Assembly (NCBI GenBank): GCA_032716605.1
Contig: CM064485.1
Coordinates: forward strand, 30,619,697 to 30,683,696
Direction: 5' to 3'
Length of the DNA stretch: 64,000 nucleotides
Source: Paralithodes platypus
Lineage: Eukaryota; Arthropoda; Malacostraca; Decapoda; Lithodidae
Below are positions 28,680 through 40,465 of the stretch, in pieces; positions within the stretch are counted from its first letter, which is position 1; each line of letters begins with the position of its first letter. The notes beneath the pieces are model-generated. The model worked only from the letters and a program-made list of their open reading frames with translations. It was not told the origin of the DNA and made no database searches. The translations under genes and the position numbers were made by a program.

Positions 28680-28936
28680 TATGTACAATTAGTATAATAC
28701 AATACAATAACAATACAATACACAATACAATACAATACAATAACCATTCCAGTGGATTTGTAATGCCAGAATTAGTGAAAAAGGACACCTCATTCGTCCT
28801 TGTAGCTCATTTGATGCCAGAGATATCAGATATTACATTTCATGTTTTTCAAGATGGCGTTGACGACCATTTTGAATATTGGGCTCTAGCAGAGTTAGCC
28901 GTCATTTTTCAGAGGGGCATAGGAGCTAATTTTCCT
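28575..28936 (-). repeat. Right TIR of the 5.3-kb DNA transposon
   Basis: Inverse of 23634-23988. It includes the final codons and the stop (28677-28679) of the transposon gene, then about 257 non-coding bases to the end. Confidence 0.93.
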
Positions 28937-29017
28937 TTAAAATGGTTCAGGTTGTCAAATCCATCGAGAGAAAAAGGTAGGAACAAAATGGTCACGGATT
29001 CCAAGCAAATGACCCTA

Positions 29018-29178
29018 CTATAGGTTATCACCCTTTCATACGATTGTGACGCTTCTTTCGGATATTCTGAGGATATAGGTAGATACATTTATAATTATCA
29101 CATCCAAATTGATTATTTGTATATGGATATATACATAAAGTCTTAAAACTGTTATCAAGCTCCGAAAGTCTGAATCGG
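29018..29178 (-). repeat. T-element arm fragment
   Basis: The mirror of 29309-29475, without the TIR block. It abuts the TIR of T copy 3 so that the two form a long hairpin, as also seen at 12430-12595. Confidence 0.75.
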
Positions 29179-29812
29179 ATTAGCCGCATTTTCCTTTATC
29201 ATCACTATCTCCGATAGACTGGAAATGGTGTCGTATTTCACACCCAAATGCCATAAAAGGGTGTCCAATATCAAGCCAACTCAACCCTGCTCCTACACAG
29301 GGTCGAAACGCAACCCGATTCAGACTTTCGGAGCTTGATAACAGTTTTAAGACTTTGTGTATATCCATATACAAATAATCGATTTGGATGTGATAATTAT
29401 AAATGTACCTAGCTATATCCTCAGAATATCCGATAGAAGCGTCATAATCGTATGAAAGGGTGATAACCTATATTAGACTTTGTATACATATACTCAAAAT
29501 TAAGCAATTATATTATATGCATACCCATCACAATGTTGTACAAATTCAAGTAGATCAAAAGAATCCCAAAATAAGGACTCATATAATAATCTTAACATGT
29601 AAAATTATTTTGTTTAGAAATGTCGGAACATAGCCGCAGCCGTGATGCCGCTACATTCGTGTTTACAATCAGTAATCATGATTATATTTTGATGTATTTT
29701 ACTTGATTTTATTGGATTAGGTTACTTATTATTGGTTAGTTTAGTCAATACAATAAAGCCAAGTTAAATACATTGACATAGAATCGTGATTAGGCACGAA
29801 TGTCCTGCCAAG

Positions 29813-30256
29813 ATGGCGAGAGGAGTGAAGGGTGCGTGCGTAGCTCTCTCCCTGTGTATCATCCTCCTCAACATCCAGAGGGGCTGTGCCGATATAAAGG
29901 TGCAGAGGGGACCGGTAGTGTACCAGGTCAACACTAAACAAGTATTGAGGGACCTCGTCACACAGAAATCACACATAAGTGAACCTTCTGTCACCATTCC
30001 TGCCTGGTCAAGTTTATATATCGGGAAGACACAGCGGCTTGGCAAGTACTCTGGCACAACCTCGCTACAACACCTATTGTGCTACACTCTAATTAGCTGC
30101 GGAGATGTAGAGACCAACCCCGGCCCGAGTTCAACACTGAAGAAACCTCACCACCAACCAAGTAAGACAGACACCGTCATTTCAACAGTCCCTAGCAAAA
30201 AAATTCGTAATTACAAACCGGGCCTACAGGTACCCCCTCCCGTCACGCTCCAATGA
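29813..30256 (+). CDS. LINE-3 N-terminal peptide: signal sequence then 2A
   Basis: Starts at ATG 29813 (context CAAGATGG), nine bases into the LINE. Residues 1-28 look like a signal peptide: basic start, hydrophobic core CVALSLCIILL, small residues near 25. A 2A motif lies at residues 97-105 (LISCGDVETNPGP). About 43 residues follow before a TGA at 30254-30256. N-terminal signal plus 2A has been described in some animal LINEs, where skipping separates secreted from cytosolic products; that role here is inferred. Downstream the frame is lost before the zinc fingers begin at 32845. Confidence 0.7.
   Translation: MARGVKGACVALSLCIILLNIQRGCADIKVQRGPVVYQVNTKQVLRDLVTQKSHISEPSVTIPAWSSLYIGKTQRLGKYSGTTSLQHLLCYTLISCGDVETNPGPSSTLKKPHHQPSKTDTVISTVPSKKIRNYKPGLQVPPPVTLQ
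30101..30127 (+). other. 2A ribosome-skipping motif (GDVETNPGP)
   Basis: Exact fit to the 2A consensus, preceded by CYTLISC, a typical lead-in. It is independent of the 2A in LINE-2, because the surrounding protein is unrelated. Confidence 0.9.
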
Positions 30257-30358
30257 GGGAAAACCGTACTAAAAATCCAGATGGCGCTGGGGGTCTTATT
30301 CAAATGACTATCGTGTGTGATACACCATTGAGGTGTTTTGATGGATTTCGTGATTTAA

Positions 30359-30964
30359 CCCGGGAACTGCGGAGAGACTCTTAAGAGTTCCCCCGGCGGA
30401 CTGCGGGAAGACTCTTAAGAGTAAGGGAAAAACAAAAATCCATTTAAACAATTTTTTTTTTTTTTTTTTTATTTTTTTTTTGCCCCTGGGCCATGCCAAA
30501 TATCACTCCTCCACCTCCCCTCCTTCCCCACTTTCCTCCCCTCCTTCAGTTATCACCTATTTTCCCTGTTATTCCCTTATTCTGTGGTTTATTTTTGTGC
30601 TAACATTAGCGAGTTGGTAGCAGGGCGTTGTCATCACTGTTACCAAGCGTGGGAAAGAGCGAGAGAGAGACTATTGCGGAACAGTGTCTCTCCAGACAAG
30701 GGGAGGGGTGGAGGGCAGGGAGGTTGCCTCAGCCATACATTATGTAACTCCCGGCCTGTATCGCCGATTTTGACCATCCAAACACTGTTTCCACTTGTTT
30801 TATTGTTGTAACAGGTTAATACCGTTATAATCAACCTATAATAGGCGCATATGGATAAGTATTAATGCTATTTATGGTAAAATAACGATGTTAGTGATGG
30901 GAACAGCTCAAATACGTCAGCACAGGAGTGTGGTGTCTCATACCCCCCATGCGCACTTCTTAGG
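30359..30964 (+). mobile_element. piggyBac-like MITE, copy B
   Basis: 606 bp flanked by TTAA at 30355-30358 and 30965-30968. It starts CCCGGGAACTGCGG and ends GCGCACTTCTTAGG. Very close to copy C over most of its length, with an extra palindromic segment and a 22-T run near the start. Confidence 0.88.
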
Positions 30965-30968
30965 TTAA

Positions 30969-32844
30969 GAGGTTTAATACAGTTCTCAACTATCTATGAC
31001 ACATAGTTGTGTAGTATATTTTTACTAGATTCATAATATGATGCTTATATACTCGTTAATGCAGTGAATATATAATAATTAACATAATTTGATACATAAA
31101 TATCAGCTTATTGAACAAGAAATTTAGTTTCATCTAATATGGTGTGATAGGCTGGGCGAAATTTTAATACTCATTGAAGTATTGTATTTACTTCCTTTTT
31201 AGTTACTAACAAATACGTGTTTCAGTAGAAATTGGCTGAACATACAGTATTATATTCTGTAGCTGTAGAATTTGGCAGGTTGAATGTCTGCGCCTGCGCA
31301 CTATAGTTTCTTTCCTACAAAACAAGCTATCGTGCGCTTTTAAGTTACCAATTTATAATCCACTATCAAATCGGGCAGCTAAATATGTTACCGGCTATAT
31401 TTCTTATTAGACCAGTGACAGGAAATCAATCAATGTGAATCAGAATGTCATAGAACACAGAGGCAGCAAATTACATACATGGAGATGCAGGAAATTCGAA
31501 AAAGATGATGATTTTTTTTTTTACAACACTGCCTTTTCCACGGGCGACTGTTTAGGTCGTCAGCTGATCGCGGCGGGATATACGTACACAGTGTTGCCAA
31601 GGTCTTCTTTTGTTCGCACCATTGGGCTAGTTGGGATTCGTTCAGAAGCGTAGATTTGCGAGTTTCCATTTCAAACGATATTATATTCTTGATTTACAGT
31701 GTGATGGGGTGGATAGCCTCTGAAGTATTATCCTAACTAACTAACATTGAGGAAAGCGGAATTGGGCTGGTTCTATATACTATTAAAGTTGTAGGGTGTT
31801 GAGTAGCCTATAGCTAGGCTACATTTCATACAAACGTTCATCATGGCTTTCCGTTGGTTGTACTATACATGTATGGTAGCCTATGTGGTGGTGACTGAAT
31901 ATCCTAATTAAGTGATTGTTTGTGAGGGGGGATTGGGACATTGATGCAGATTTGATGAGTGCATGATTGTGATAATAATGTATGTGGTATTTCATTAATA
32001 TTTAAATGATGTGACACGTAGGCCACTACTCATACAGTAGGCTATATGGGACTAGGCCTAGTTATATTTGGGGAACTTATAGTATAATGCATGCATGGCT
32101 GTTAAAGATAAACATATCAGAAAATGTGTGTGATAGGATTAAAATAGCTGAAATTGTCTGTTGTGCGGTATTAAGTGATTGGGCTACTTTTGGGCGAGTT
32201 TGGAGATGTGATGTGCGCTGGCAACCTTGGAATACACACACACGCACATGCACGCACGACACAATCTATAACTGAACATTTTACCTTTATTAAGACTATA
32301 ATCCACATTATATTAAGATTTTCATCTGTGAGAAACTAATATCTACCACCATTACTGCTAATGTGCACATAGATGCACAACTAATGTCAAATTTAACAAA
32401 GTAAGTTAAGTGGGGAAGAGATGTTTACTGTCCGAGAAGTTTCGTTTAATGACTATTATGGGTAGCGAACACTGGCATCAATTTATTATGCGTTTGCCAG
32501 ATCTGAAACTAGTTTATAATTGTATAATCTAATATCCAGTAAAGTGGTTAATGACGATTATTTTATAAGTTCATCTCGAGTTTTTATACATATAATTTTA
32601 ATTTTAGGACATGGATACCTATCTATTAAAATATTAACACGACTATTTTTCGAATGACTGCCATGTGTTTTTGTGGGCCTAATCAAATATGTTTTATTAA
32701 TCATAAATACTTTGTATATTGGACAATGTTCTGAATAGAATGTTAGAGTAATATGTCTGTAACATTCATGACTATAGCAATCCAGTGATATTTTGATGAC
32801 TGCGATTTAAAAAATTCAATTCACTCGATGGCAACAAATTTAGG
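30969..32844. other. AT-rich stretch inside LINE-3, no gene seen
   Basis: 1.9 kb with only short frames and no motif. It separates the 2A peptide from the zinc-finger part. CCCGTCAC(G/T)CTCCAAT occurs at both its outer sides (30240-30255 and 32940-32955). That could be a long target duplication of a further insertion, or part of a local duplication. It may also be an intron. Confidence 0.5.
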
Positions 32845-33408
32845 TTGGTGCGAACCAAAGGCGGGAAAAATAGCAGACAAATTTTTTATTGTCCCCCATT
32901 CAACCCACAACACAACCCAACACGGTCGGCGACCCAGTCTCCCGTCACTCTCCAATTCAACCCACAACACAACCCAACACTATTGGTGGCTCAACATGTA
33001 ACCGGAGCAGCTAGGAAGAAAGGTATCAGTCGCAACAACATCAACAATGGAGCAGCATTAGCAGCCAGGAATAAGGACAACATCATCAAACAGCAAATAC
33101 AGGTGGGGCTGGGAGGGGTCATAGGGGGAGACATAGCCACATACAGTCCCCAACCCCCGCGCTCATACCCTAGCAGCACAGCTGATCACCAAACCGCCAG
33201 ACGTACGACGAACAATAAAAGGAAGCTATGTACAGTGTGTGATATTAGATTCAACAAAAGGAGTCCAACATCACAATGTAGTATTTGTAATGAAACAGTA
33301 CACGATCGATGTACTTATGTTACCAGCAGAAAAGAAGTGGAATGCGATAAATGCAGGGAATTAGCTATTACCCACTCCACCAACACTACCTTACCCGCAG
33401 CATTATCA
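32845..33408 (+). pseudogene. LINE-3 zinc-finger region, first copy
   Basis: The open frame begins with two near-copies of a 65-base block (32876-32936 and 32957-32990), then a basic linker. A finger follows with Cys pairs CTVC...CSIC, HDRC and CDKC, PHD-like. The same finger appears again at about 34215-34340 after MITE C, so the LINE carries a duplication here. The frame runs into MITE C at 33413. Confidence 0.6.
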
Positions 33409-33412
33409 TTAA

Positions 33413-33983
33413 CCCGGGAACTGCGGGAAGACTCTTAAGAGTAAGGAAAAAAAAAAAAATCTGTTTAAAACACCCCAAAAAAATATATTTTTTGTTTTTA
33501 TTTTTTTATTTTTTTATGTTTTGTTTGCCCCTGGGCCATGCCAAATATCACTCCTCCACCTCCCCTCCTTCAGTTATCACCTATTTTCCCTGTTATTCCC
33601 TTATTCTGTGGTTTCGTGCTAACATTAGCGAGTTGGTAGCAGGGCGTTGTCATCACTGTTACCAAGCGTGGGAAAGAGCGAGAGAGAGACTATTGCGGAA
33701 CAGTGTCTCTCCAGACAAGGGGAGGGGTGGAGGGCAGGGAGGTTGCCTCAGCCATACATTATGTAACTCCCGGCCTGTATTGCCGATTTTGACCATCCAA
33801 ACACTGTTTCCACTTGTTTTATTGTTGTAATAGGTTAATACCTTTATAATCAACCTATAATAGGCGCATATGGATAAGTATTAATGCTATTTATGGTAAA
33901 ATAACGATGTTAGTGATGGGAACAGCTCAAATACGTCAGCACAGGAGTGTGGTGTCTCATACCCCCCATGCGCACTTCTTAGG
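33413..33983 (+). mobile_element. piggyBac-like MITE, copy C
   Basis: 571 bp flanked by TTAA at 33409-33412 and 33984-33987. It starts CCCGGGAACTGCGGG and ends GCGCACTTCTTAGG. Near-identical to copy B but without the second palindrome and a 17-bp block, so the two are recent relatives. Confidence 0.9.
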
Positions 33984-33987
33984 TTAA

Positions 33988-36840
33988 TACCACAGATATC
34001 GGCGACCCAAGTAGCACAACATGCAACAAGAACAACAATAAAAACAGGTAGTACTCGCAAATACATCAACAGGGAAGCAGCATCAACGGACAATGAAAAC
34101 AACAACAGCAAACAACCACAGCCAGACCGCGAGTATCCCCCGCCCTCTCCCACACAAACAGCTGATCGACGCGGACCAAACCACACCTCCAGTCGTATGA
34201 TAAACAGTAAGAAAAAACTATGTATAGTCTGTAATATTGGTTTCAACAATAGGAGTTGACTTTTACAATGCAACAGTTGTAATGAAATTGTTCATAACCG
34301 ATGTACTTACGTTAACAGTAGAAACGAAGTTGAATGTGTTAAATGTAGGAACTCAGCTGTACAACATCGCGAAACCATTTGTTTTATTTGTGAATCACTC
34401 ATAACACGACGTCAGAAGATCCAAAACTGTGTAAAGTGTAAACATGTAGCTCACATGAAGTGCATCTCTAAGAAGACGAACAGTGAAGAACGGGAATTCC
34501 TTTGCAATAAGTGTGCCTTGCATTCATTACCGAATATTAATGTAAATGATCCAAGTATTAACAACTCAGAATCCAGCCAGGACACATTCAAAATCAAAGA
34601 TGAATACAGAGTGTTCACCAACAAAGGGCTCCATCTTATCCACATTAACGCCAGATCAATGTACTATAAATTGTCAGAAATAAACTTGTTAGCTAATAAG
34701 GCCAAAGCTTCAATAATTGCAATCACAGAAACCTGGCTGGATTCAAGTATAAACGATGGTGAAATAAACATTCAAGGTTTCAATATGGTTAGGATGATCG
34801 CAATAGGCATGGGGGAGGAGTATGTCTGTATGTAAAAAACAACCTCACACACACAACTAGGGCCGACCTTCATGTAGAAAATCACGAAGCTCTGTGGATC
34901 GACCTACACCTGCCGAGGACAAGACCCATCACAATTGGGGTATGCTATAGGCCACCAGACGACACACAATTCTTGACCAAATTTGAACGAACTTTGTCAT
35001 CGCTAGACCCTCGGAATGAATCTATCATACTAGGGGATTTTAACCTGTGTTACAAACAACGAAATAATAGGCTTGTACGAGAATATAGGCATATACTGAC
35101 AATGCACAATCACAAACAACTCATCACAACCCCCACACGTATCTCTTGAGAACACTGCCACAATATTAGACCACATAAACTGTAACAGAGAGGACAAAAT
35201 ATCCCAATCAGGGGTTATACAGACTGGGATAAGTGATCACTTCGTCACATATTGCACACGGAAAACCACAAAAATTACCCTAGAGAATCACAAGGTTATC
35301 AAAACATGGTCACTCAAAAACTACAATAAAGAAACATTTCTGGACATTTTATGGAATACAGACTGGTCTCCAGTGTTTGGAAGTACAAACGTTAATGACG
35401 CATGGGTTGGCTTCAGAACCATCATCACAAACATCCTAGACGAAATAGCTCCTCTGAAAGAGATACGAATTAAAGCAAGGTCAGACCCATGGATCAACAA
35501 TGACATACTACACCATCTGGAACACAGAGACAATCTGTTAAAAAGGCTAGCGAAACATAGACAGGATCAAGGTCTGAAACATGAGTTCAACAGGGCCAGG
35601 AATACACTAAGTAGGAAAATAAAATCAGCGAAAACTAATTATTTTCACAATAAGGCAGAGGAATATCAGAATAACCCAAAGAAACTATGGAGGCACCTAA
35701 AAACAACAGGCTACAGCAACAAGACAAGGGATTCGTCTAACACTAATATTGCTCTCACCATTAATGATCAGGTTTGTCATGATAAACGACAAATTTCCAA
35801 CCTACTTCAACTCCTTCTTCACTTCCATAGCAAACACACTTGCACAGAACCTACCTCAACCCCTCAATAAATACACGACAACAACGGCCACCTTTCGTAA
35901 TTTCTACAGAGATAAAGACATACACCCGAACACATTTGGATTGCAAAATGTTACACCAAAATACACTTTTGACGAGCTGTCTAACCTAAATGTACATAAA
36001 AGCACAGGACCAGACAAAATTCCTGCCAAATTTCTACGAGATGGAGCCATTGGTATAGCAGGCCCCCTAACCCACATCATCAACTTGTCAATTAACACCA
36101 ACACTGTACCTGCTGAACTGAAGGAAGCTATTGTAACCCCTCTATTCAAGAAAGGAAATAAACTAGAAGTTGGCAACTACAGACCAGTTAGCATATTATG
36201 TATTGTATCTAAAATCCTTGAAAGAGCGGTATACACCCAAATTGAACACTACCTCAAACAAAATGATCTATTTTATAAGTTTCAATCAGGTTTCAGATGC
36301 ATGTACTCGACAGACTCCTGTCTCATCCACTTAACGGATCACATTCGTAAAGAAATGTCTAAAGGTAACTACACCGGTATGGTTCTTCTTGATCTACAAA
36401 AAGCGTTTGACACAGTAGACCATGATATCCTATGTAATAAACTACAAGCAATGGGCATAGGGTCTGTGAACTGGTTTAAATCTTATCTTAGTGGTAGAAC
36501 CCAAAGAGTCAAAATTGATGATAATATATCTGATCCTATGCCAATTAACTGTGGGGTCCCGCAGGGAAGCATCCTTGGTCCCTTACTCTTTCTCTGTTAT
36601 GTGAGCGACATGGAACTGAGCGTCTCATGTAAGTTATTACTGTATGCAGACGACAGCATGCTTCTGGTTTCAGGAAAAGACCCAATAAGTATTGCCGCTT
36701 CACTTTCCAAAGAACTAGAATCATGTAGTGAATGGCTAGTGGACAATAGACTATCTTTTCATCTGGGCAAGACGGAAGCCATCTTATGTGGAACAAAATG
36801 CAAACTGAAAGACATTGTGGGCTTCTCGGTCAACTGTAAT
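33988..36840 (+). pseudogene. LINE-3 second zinc finger, endonuclease and most of RT
   Basis: A finger (CIVC, CNSC, HNRC, CVKC) contains an internal stop, and a second Cys/His cluster follows (CFICE, CVKC, HMKC, CNKC). Endonuclease motifs are HINARSM, ITETWLD, GGGVCLYV, GVCYRPP and ILGDFN. Frames change near 34790, 35145 and 35795. RT motifs: STGPDKIP, NYRPVSIL, FQSGFR, DLQKAFDTVDH, GVPQGSILGPLLF and YADDSML. The RT is cut at 36840 by the GTAAT-flanked insertion and resumes at 44136. The signature suits the CR1/L2 group. Confidence 0.88.
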
Positions 36841-37644
36841 TAAAATACCACAGGAACGAAAAACCTGAGAGCGAAACCCCCACCCCTAACGAGCCACAGG
36901 AACGAAAATCCTGAGAGCGAAACCCCCACCCCCAACGAGATCCCCGGTCCCTTTTCCATCCCCGATTTGGTTTCTCTCTCTCTCTCCCAATTCATTCCAC
37001 ATATTATACGTCTCTCAATCACAGTCTTCTAATATACAAACCACAATACTTTACTCACTGATATTCTTGATGTACCACCTAAGTATGTATTTAATTATGT
37101 AACCACCATACAGGCTATAATACTTTCATTGTGTAAGTTCGAGGCGATCTAAAAGACACCTTATCTTCCATTTCACACCCAATCAGATCGTGATTACGTC
37201 AGCCCTGTATTTAGTTATATAACAATCATAGTCTCCCCCAATTCTAGCAATTCTATGCCTCTAACCTCCCGTTGTTTTATCCGCTAACTATATATATTCC
37301 CAACCTTCCCAATACAACCTCCATTTCCCTAGACAAAATACCTAGGAGTAATTCCGAGATTAATTATGAAATTACACTAGACAGCCCCCTAACTCACTGA
37401 GATCCACATTGCTATTTTATTGCTGTACCAACTCCCTAATGTTAACATAATTTAGGGAACTTGTAAAAAGAGAAGACACCTATCTTCGTTCCCCCATTTT
37501 TAGCAGTTAGCTATACATAACCTCACGTTGCATTGTTCGTCTGTCAATTTGTGTCCCTTGCCAGTTCTTGTATTGATTTATGCCTGTTGATTTAGATAAG
37601 TTAATTACGAATTATGTAACAACCTTTAACCACGACTCTATACA
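36841..37644 (+). repeat. Direct repeat, left copy
   Basis: Matches 40466-41313 closely. It contains two copies of a 46-bp minisatellite (CCACAGGAACGAAAA...CCTGAGAGCGAAACCCCCACCC). Similarity stops abruptly after TCTATACA. Confidence 0.92.
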
Positions 37645-37680
37645 TCCTCCCACCCCCCATCACCGCCCATCTCGACCTGT

Positions 37681-39818
37681 ATGGCTCATTCGAAGAACAT
37701 ATGCTTTCCATCAGAGAAATGTGCCAACTCGATCAAGTGGTATATGAAGGACGCCTGGACGTCACCCTAACCAAGGTATGGGGCACATCAAATCCGCATG
37801 TCCCTCGCGAACCCTTGAATACCAAGAACAACAGGTGTTCCTCTCCCTGGTGAACCTCCTTCCGGTAGACATCTACCAACATTTCATGGACCATGGGACA
37901 GCGAGTTTCCACCAGAACATCCGACAAATACGGAAACTTCTACGGACACCCACCACTCCAACCCAGCACCATTACCAACTCGAGTCCGAGGTCTGTTCAC
38001 CCACATCCATCTATTCCCTCACATTCCCCCTTAGTAAATGAAGCTCTTGAATTTTTTTCACCCCCAGCCATGTCCAAACACCCTGTGAATCCCCTATCCA
38101 CCCCTTCAGCCCCTATCCAAGAAAGTAAATGTATTCCTCCACTTAACACTATCATCAATAAGTCCCTCCATTCCCCTAAGGAATCAAACTCCGTGCACCC
38201 TTCCAAAATGACTCCCGATGAAAGTCCAACCCCAGTGCACTCTTCCTTGCCTCTATCCTCTCTGACCATCCCTAAATTTTCCCCTGCCCAGCCATCCATC
38301 AACGATAATCTTCCATCATGTTGTGTTACCCCATGAACCCCCTCCTTTTTCTATGCCTGCCAACAAACCACAGAACGCAGAAATGGTCACCCCCACCGTA
38401 ACCAATTATCTTTCAATGTCACCCCTGAAAAATGCTGGTCAGAAAATGAGCCCCCCTCCACTCTCTCACATGCCCCTGTCACCCAAGACCAACCTTCACC
38501 CCCGTCAATCCCTCAACAACCTGTCACGCCTCGCACTTCCTCAGATTTATCACCTGTCCCCCCCTCAAAACTGTCAACCTCACCCCCCCCCACCATCATC
38601 TCCCCACACCTCGGTGAACCCCTTCAAACACCCGCATCAACCAAGAATTCTACAGCTCCGCCTACCTCCTATTCCCCCCCTCCCTTGTCACCCTCTCCAA
38701 CATTACCCGAACCGCTCCTGAATCCACCTCCAGTAACACCCCCGCTCGCCAACCTACCTCTGCCCCATAATCCAGCACCAGAACCAAAATCTCCATCAAT
38801 GTCTCCTTCATCCATCCTACCAAATTCCATTATTTTCTGAGACAAATCTCTTCCGCAACAATCTCTCCAAACTTACCTACTCACCCCATCTCCACAATTT
38901 ACCTGTCAATCTCCCACACCCCCACTCTCCAAAACCCCAGATCATCCTAAACTCTCAACCTCCACCAATTCTCACCCTGCCAGCCTACCCTCTCACGACC
39001 ACATTCAGAACGCAAAATCACCCCCGTACATAACCCCTATACCTCCTCTTCCCCCCTTACCATTACCGTTACCCCATCCGCCCCAAATTCCACCCCCAAA
39101 GATCCCGCTCGACAAAATACCACCCCCATCCAAATCCAACCACAACACTTTTTCCACCTTGACTAACCCCCAAAATACTACCCTCTCTCTCACCCCAAAC
39201 AACATAATCAACCTCTCAACCTCAACCACTCCTCAAAATCCCATCCACGTCTCTCCCGACAATAAAATCAGTCCAAATTCAACCCCTCCCCAGCACCAAC
39301 CTCTTCCACAACAACAACCCCAACTCAACCTGCCCATTTCACCTTTAACCCCCCCCCCCCTATCACAACCCTTCAAGCCACCATCCATATCTCACGACCA
39401 CAACTCTCTACATAATTCAACCCCTCCCCAGCACCAACCTCTTCCACAACAACAACCCCGACTCGACCTGCCCCTTTCACCTTTAACCCCCCCCCCATCA
39501 CTACCCCGACTGCAACCCTTCAAGCCACCATCCATATCAAACCATCATCCAACATCAACCCCTCTCCAGCCAAAATCTCTTCCCACACCGACCAACCACT
39601 CTCTGCTTTTCCAACCTCCACAGACCCACCATTCACGCCCACAAAACTCATCCAAAACTGCCCCCGGGCCAGCTCTCACACAGACCCACATTCTTAACGG
39701 TATATCCACCCCTCCCTCCCAAAGTGAAAGCGAACCCCCAAGGTCAAAGCCACAACCACCACCACCACCCCTACCAATAAACCAGACCTTCACCAAGACT
39801 AACGGCGACCCTAACTAA
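37681..39818 (+). pseudogene. Pro/Ser/Thr-rich gag-like region, frameshifted
   Basis: Near 37683 a frame reads GSFEEHMLSIREMCQLDQVV and LDVTLTK, which looks like real coding sequence. One frame over, WGHIKSACPSR resembles half a CCHC zinc knuckle (37775-37807). Afterwards Pro/Ser/Thr/Gln-rich frames run 37893-38336, 38323-38721 and 39159-39818 in changing phases. The last contains a tandem repeat of about 135 bp (39280 and 39416). I read a decayed gag-type protein; no enzyme domain is present. Confidence 0.4.
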
Positions 39819-40427
39819 TCCAGCCCCCCCTGATGATGATGATGATGTTTATTGTACTGGATTTTCCATGGGATTTTGTTTTGTATTGTTCTCAATTCCT
39901 ACGTGATTGGGCATGATTCTATAAATTTACGTGTTTTCCATATACTGTATATATTATATATTTGTTTTCCTTAGTAGTACTCCCTTTCTTGTTAGCCTAC
40001 ACTTTTCTTACTATCTTTTAAATTTGTTTTATACATTGTTAAACACTTTAGCTCTTCTTAATTTTCCTGTGTTCTTAATTATCTGTTCTTTCGTCAAGTT
40101 CTTTTATCCTCTTTTCTCTCCTTTTCCAACATCTATGTATTTTCTTCCCTCGTTCCCTTCTTTCTTGAATAGTAACTCTCCTATTAGTTTTCAGTGTCTT
40201 GGATATATGGCCTGAGTAATCTTGTTATTTTTTTTCCTAATTTCATTATATTATTCACATTCCAGGATAAAATGTTTTAAGTTTTTGTCTCTCTTTTCTG
40301 AACAGTCTGTTGCTAGTCGGGATGACAGTAATCTTCGTCCTCAGCGGCAGGCTGCCATTTCCCTCCAACCTAACCCCCTCACCGACCTGACCTGGCCCCC
40401 CTAAACAAACCTACGTACTCCAACCTT

Positions 40428-40454
40428 GAGGTACGAGGTCGTACCTCATATAAA
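40428..40454 (+). promoter_or_regulatory. Hairpin and TATA box before the second direct repeat
   Basis: GAGGTAC and GTACCTC form a 7-bp hairpin (40428-40447), followed at once by TATAAA (40449-40454), 12 bases before the repeat start. It could drive transcription from the repeat; speculative. Confidence 0.35.
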
Positions 40455-40465
40455 GGCGACGGAAG

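Larger units (their letters stand above)
23634..28936 (+). mobile_element. 5.3-kb DNA transposon with PIN-like nuclease, Academ-like
   Basis: Flanked by TTAA (23630-23633 and 28937-28940) and bounded by inverted repeats of about 355-362 bp beginning AGGAAAATTAGCTCC. The two TIRs differ by only a handful of substitutions plus a 7-bp duplication, so the copy is young. It encodes two overlapping frames that read as one protein split by a frameshift. Transposase parts and a nuclease-like C-terminus are described under the coding entries. The combination recalls the Academ superfamily, known for an XPG-type nuclease; that assignment is inference. Confidence 0.85.

Noticed and set aside
23775..28788. 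Two nearly identical small proteins (about 74 residues) at 23775-23999 and 28788-28567
   Set aside because: They are the two TIRs of the 5.3-kb transposon read in the same direction; an AT-rich repeat forms part of each.
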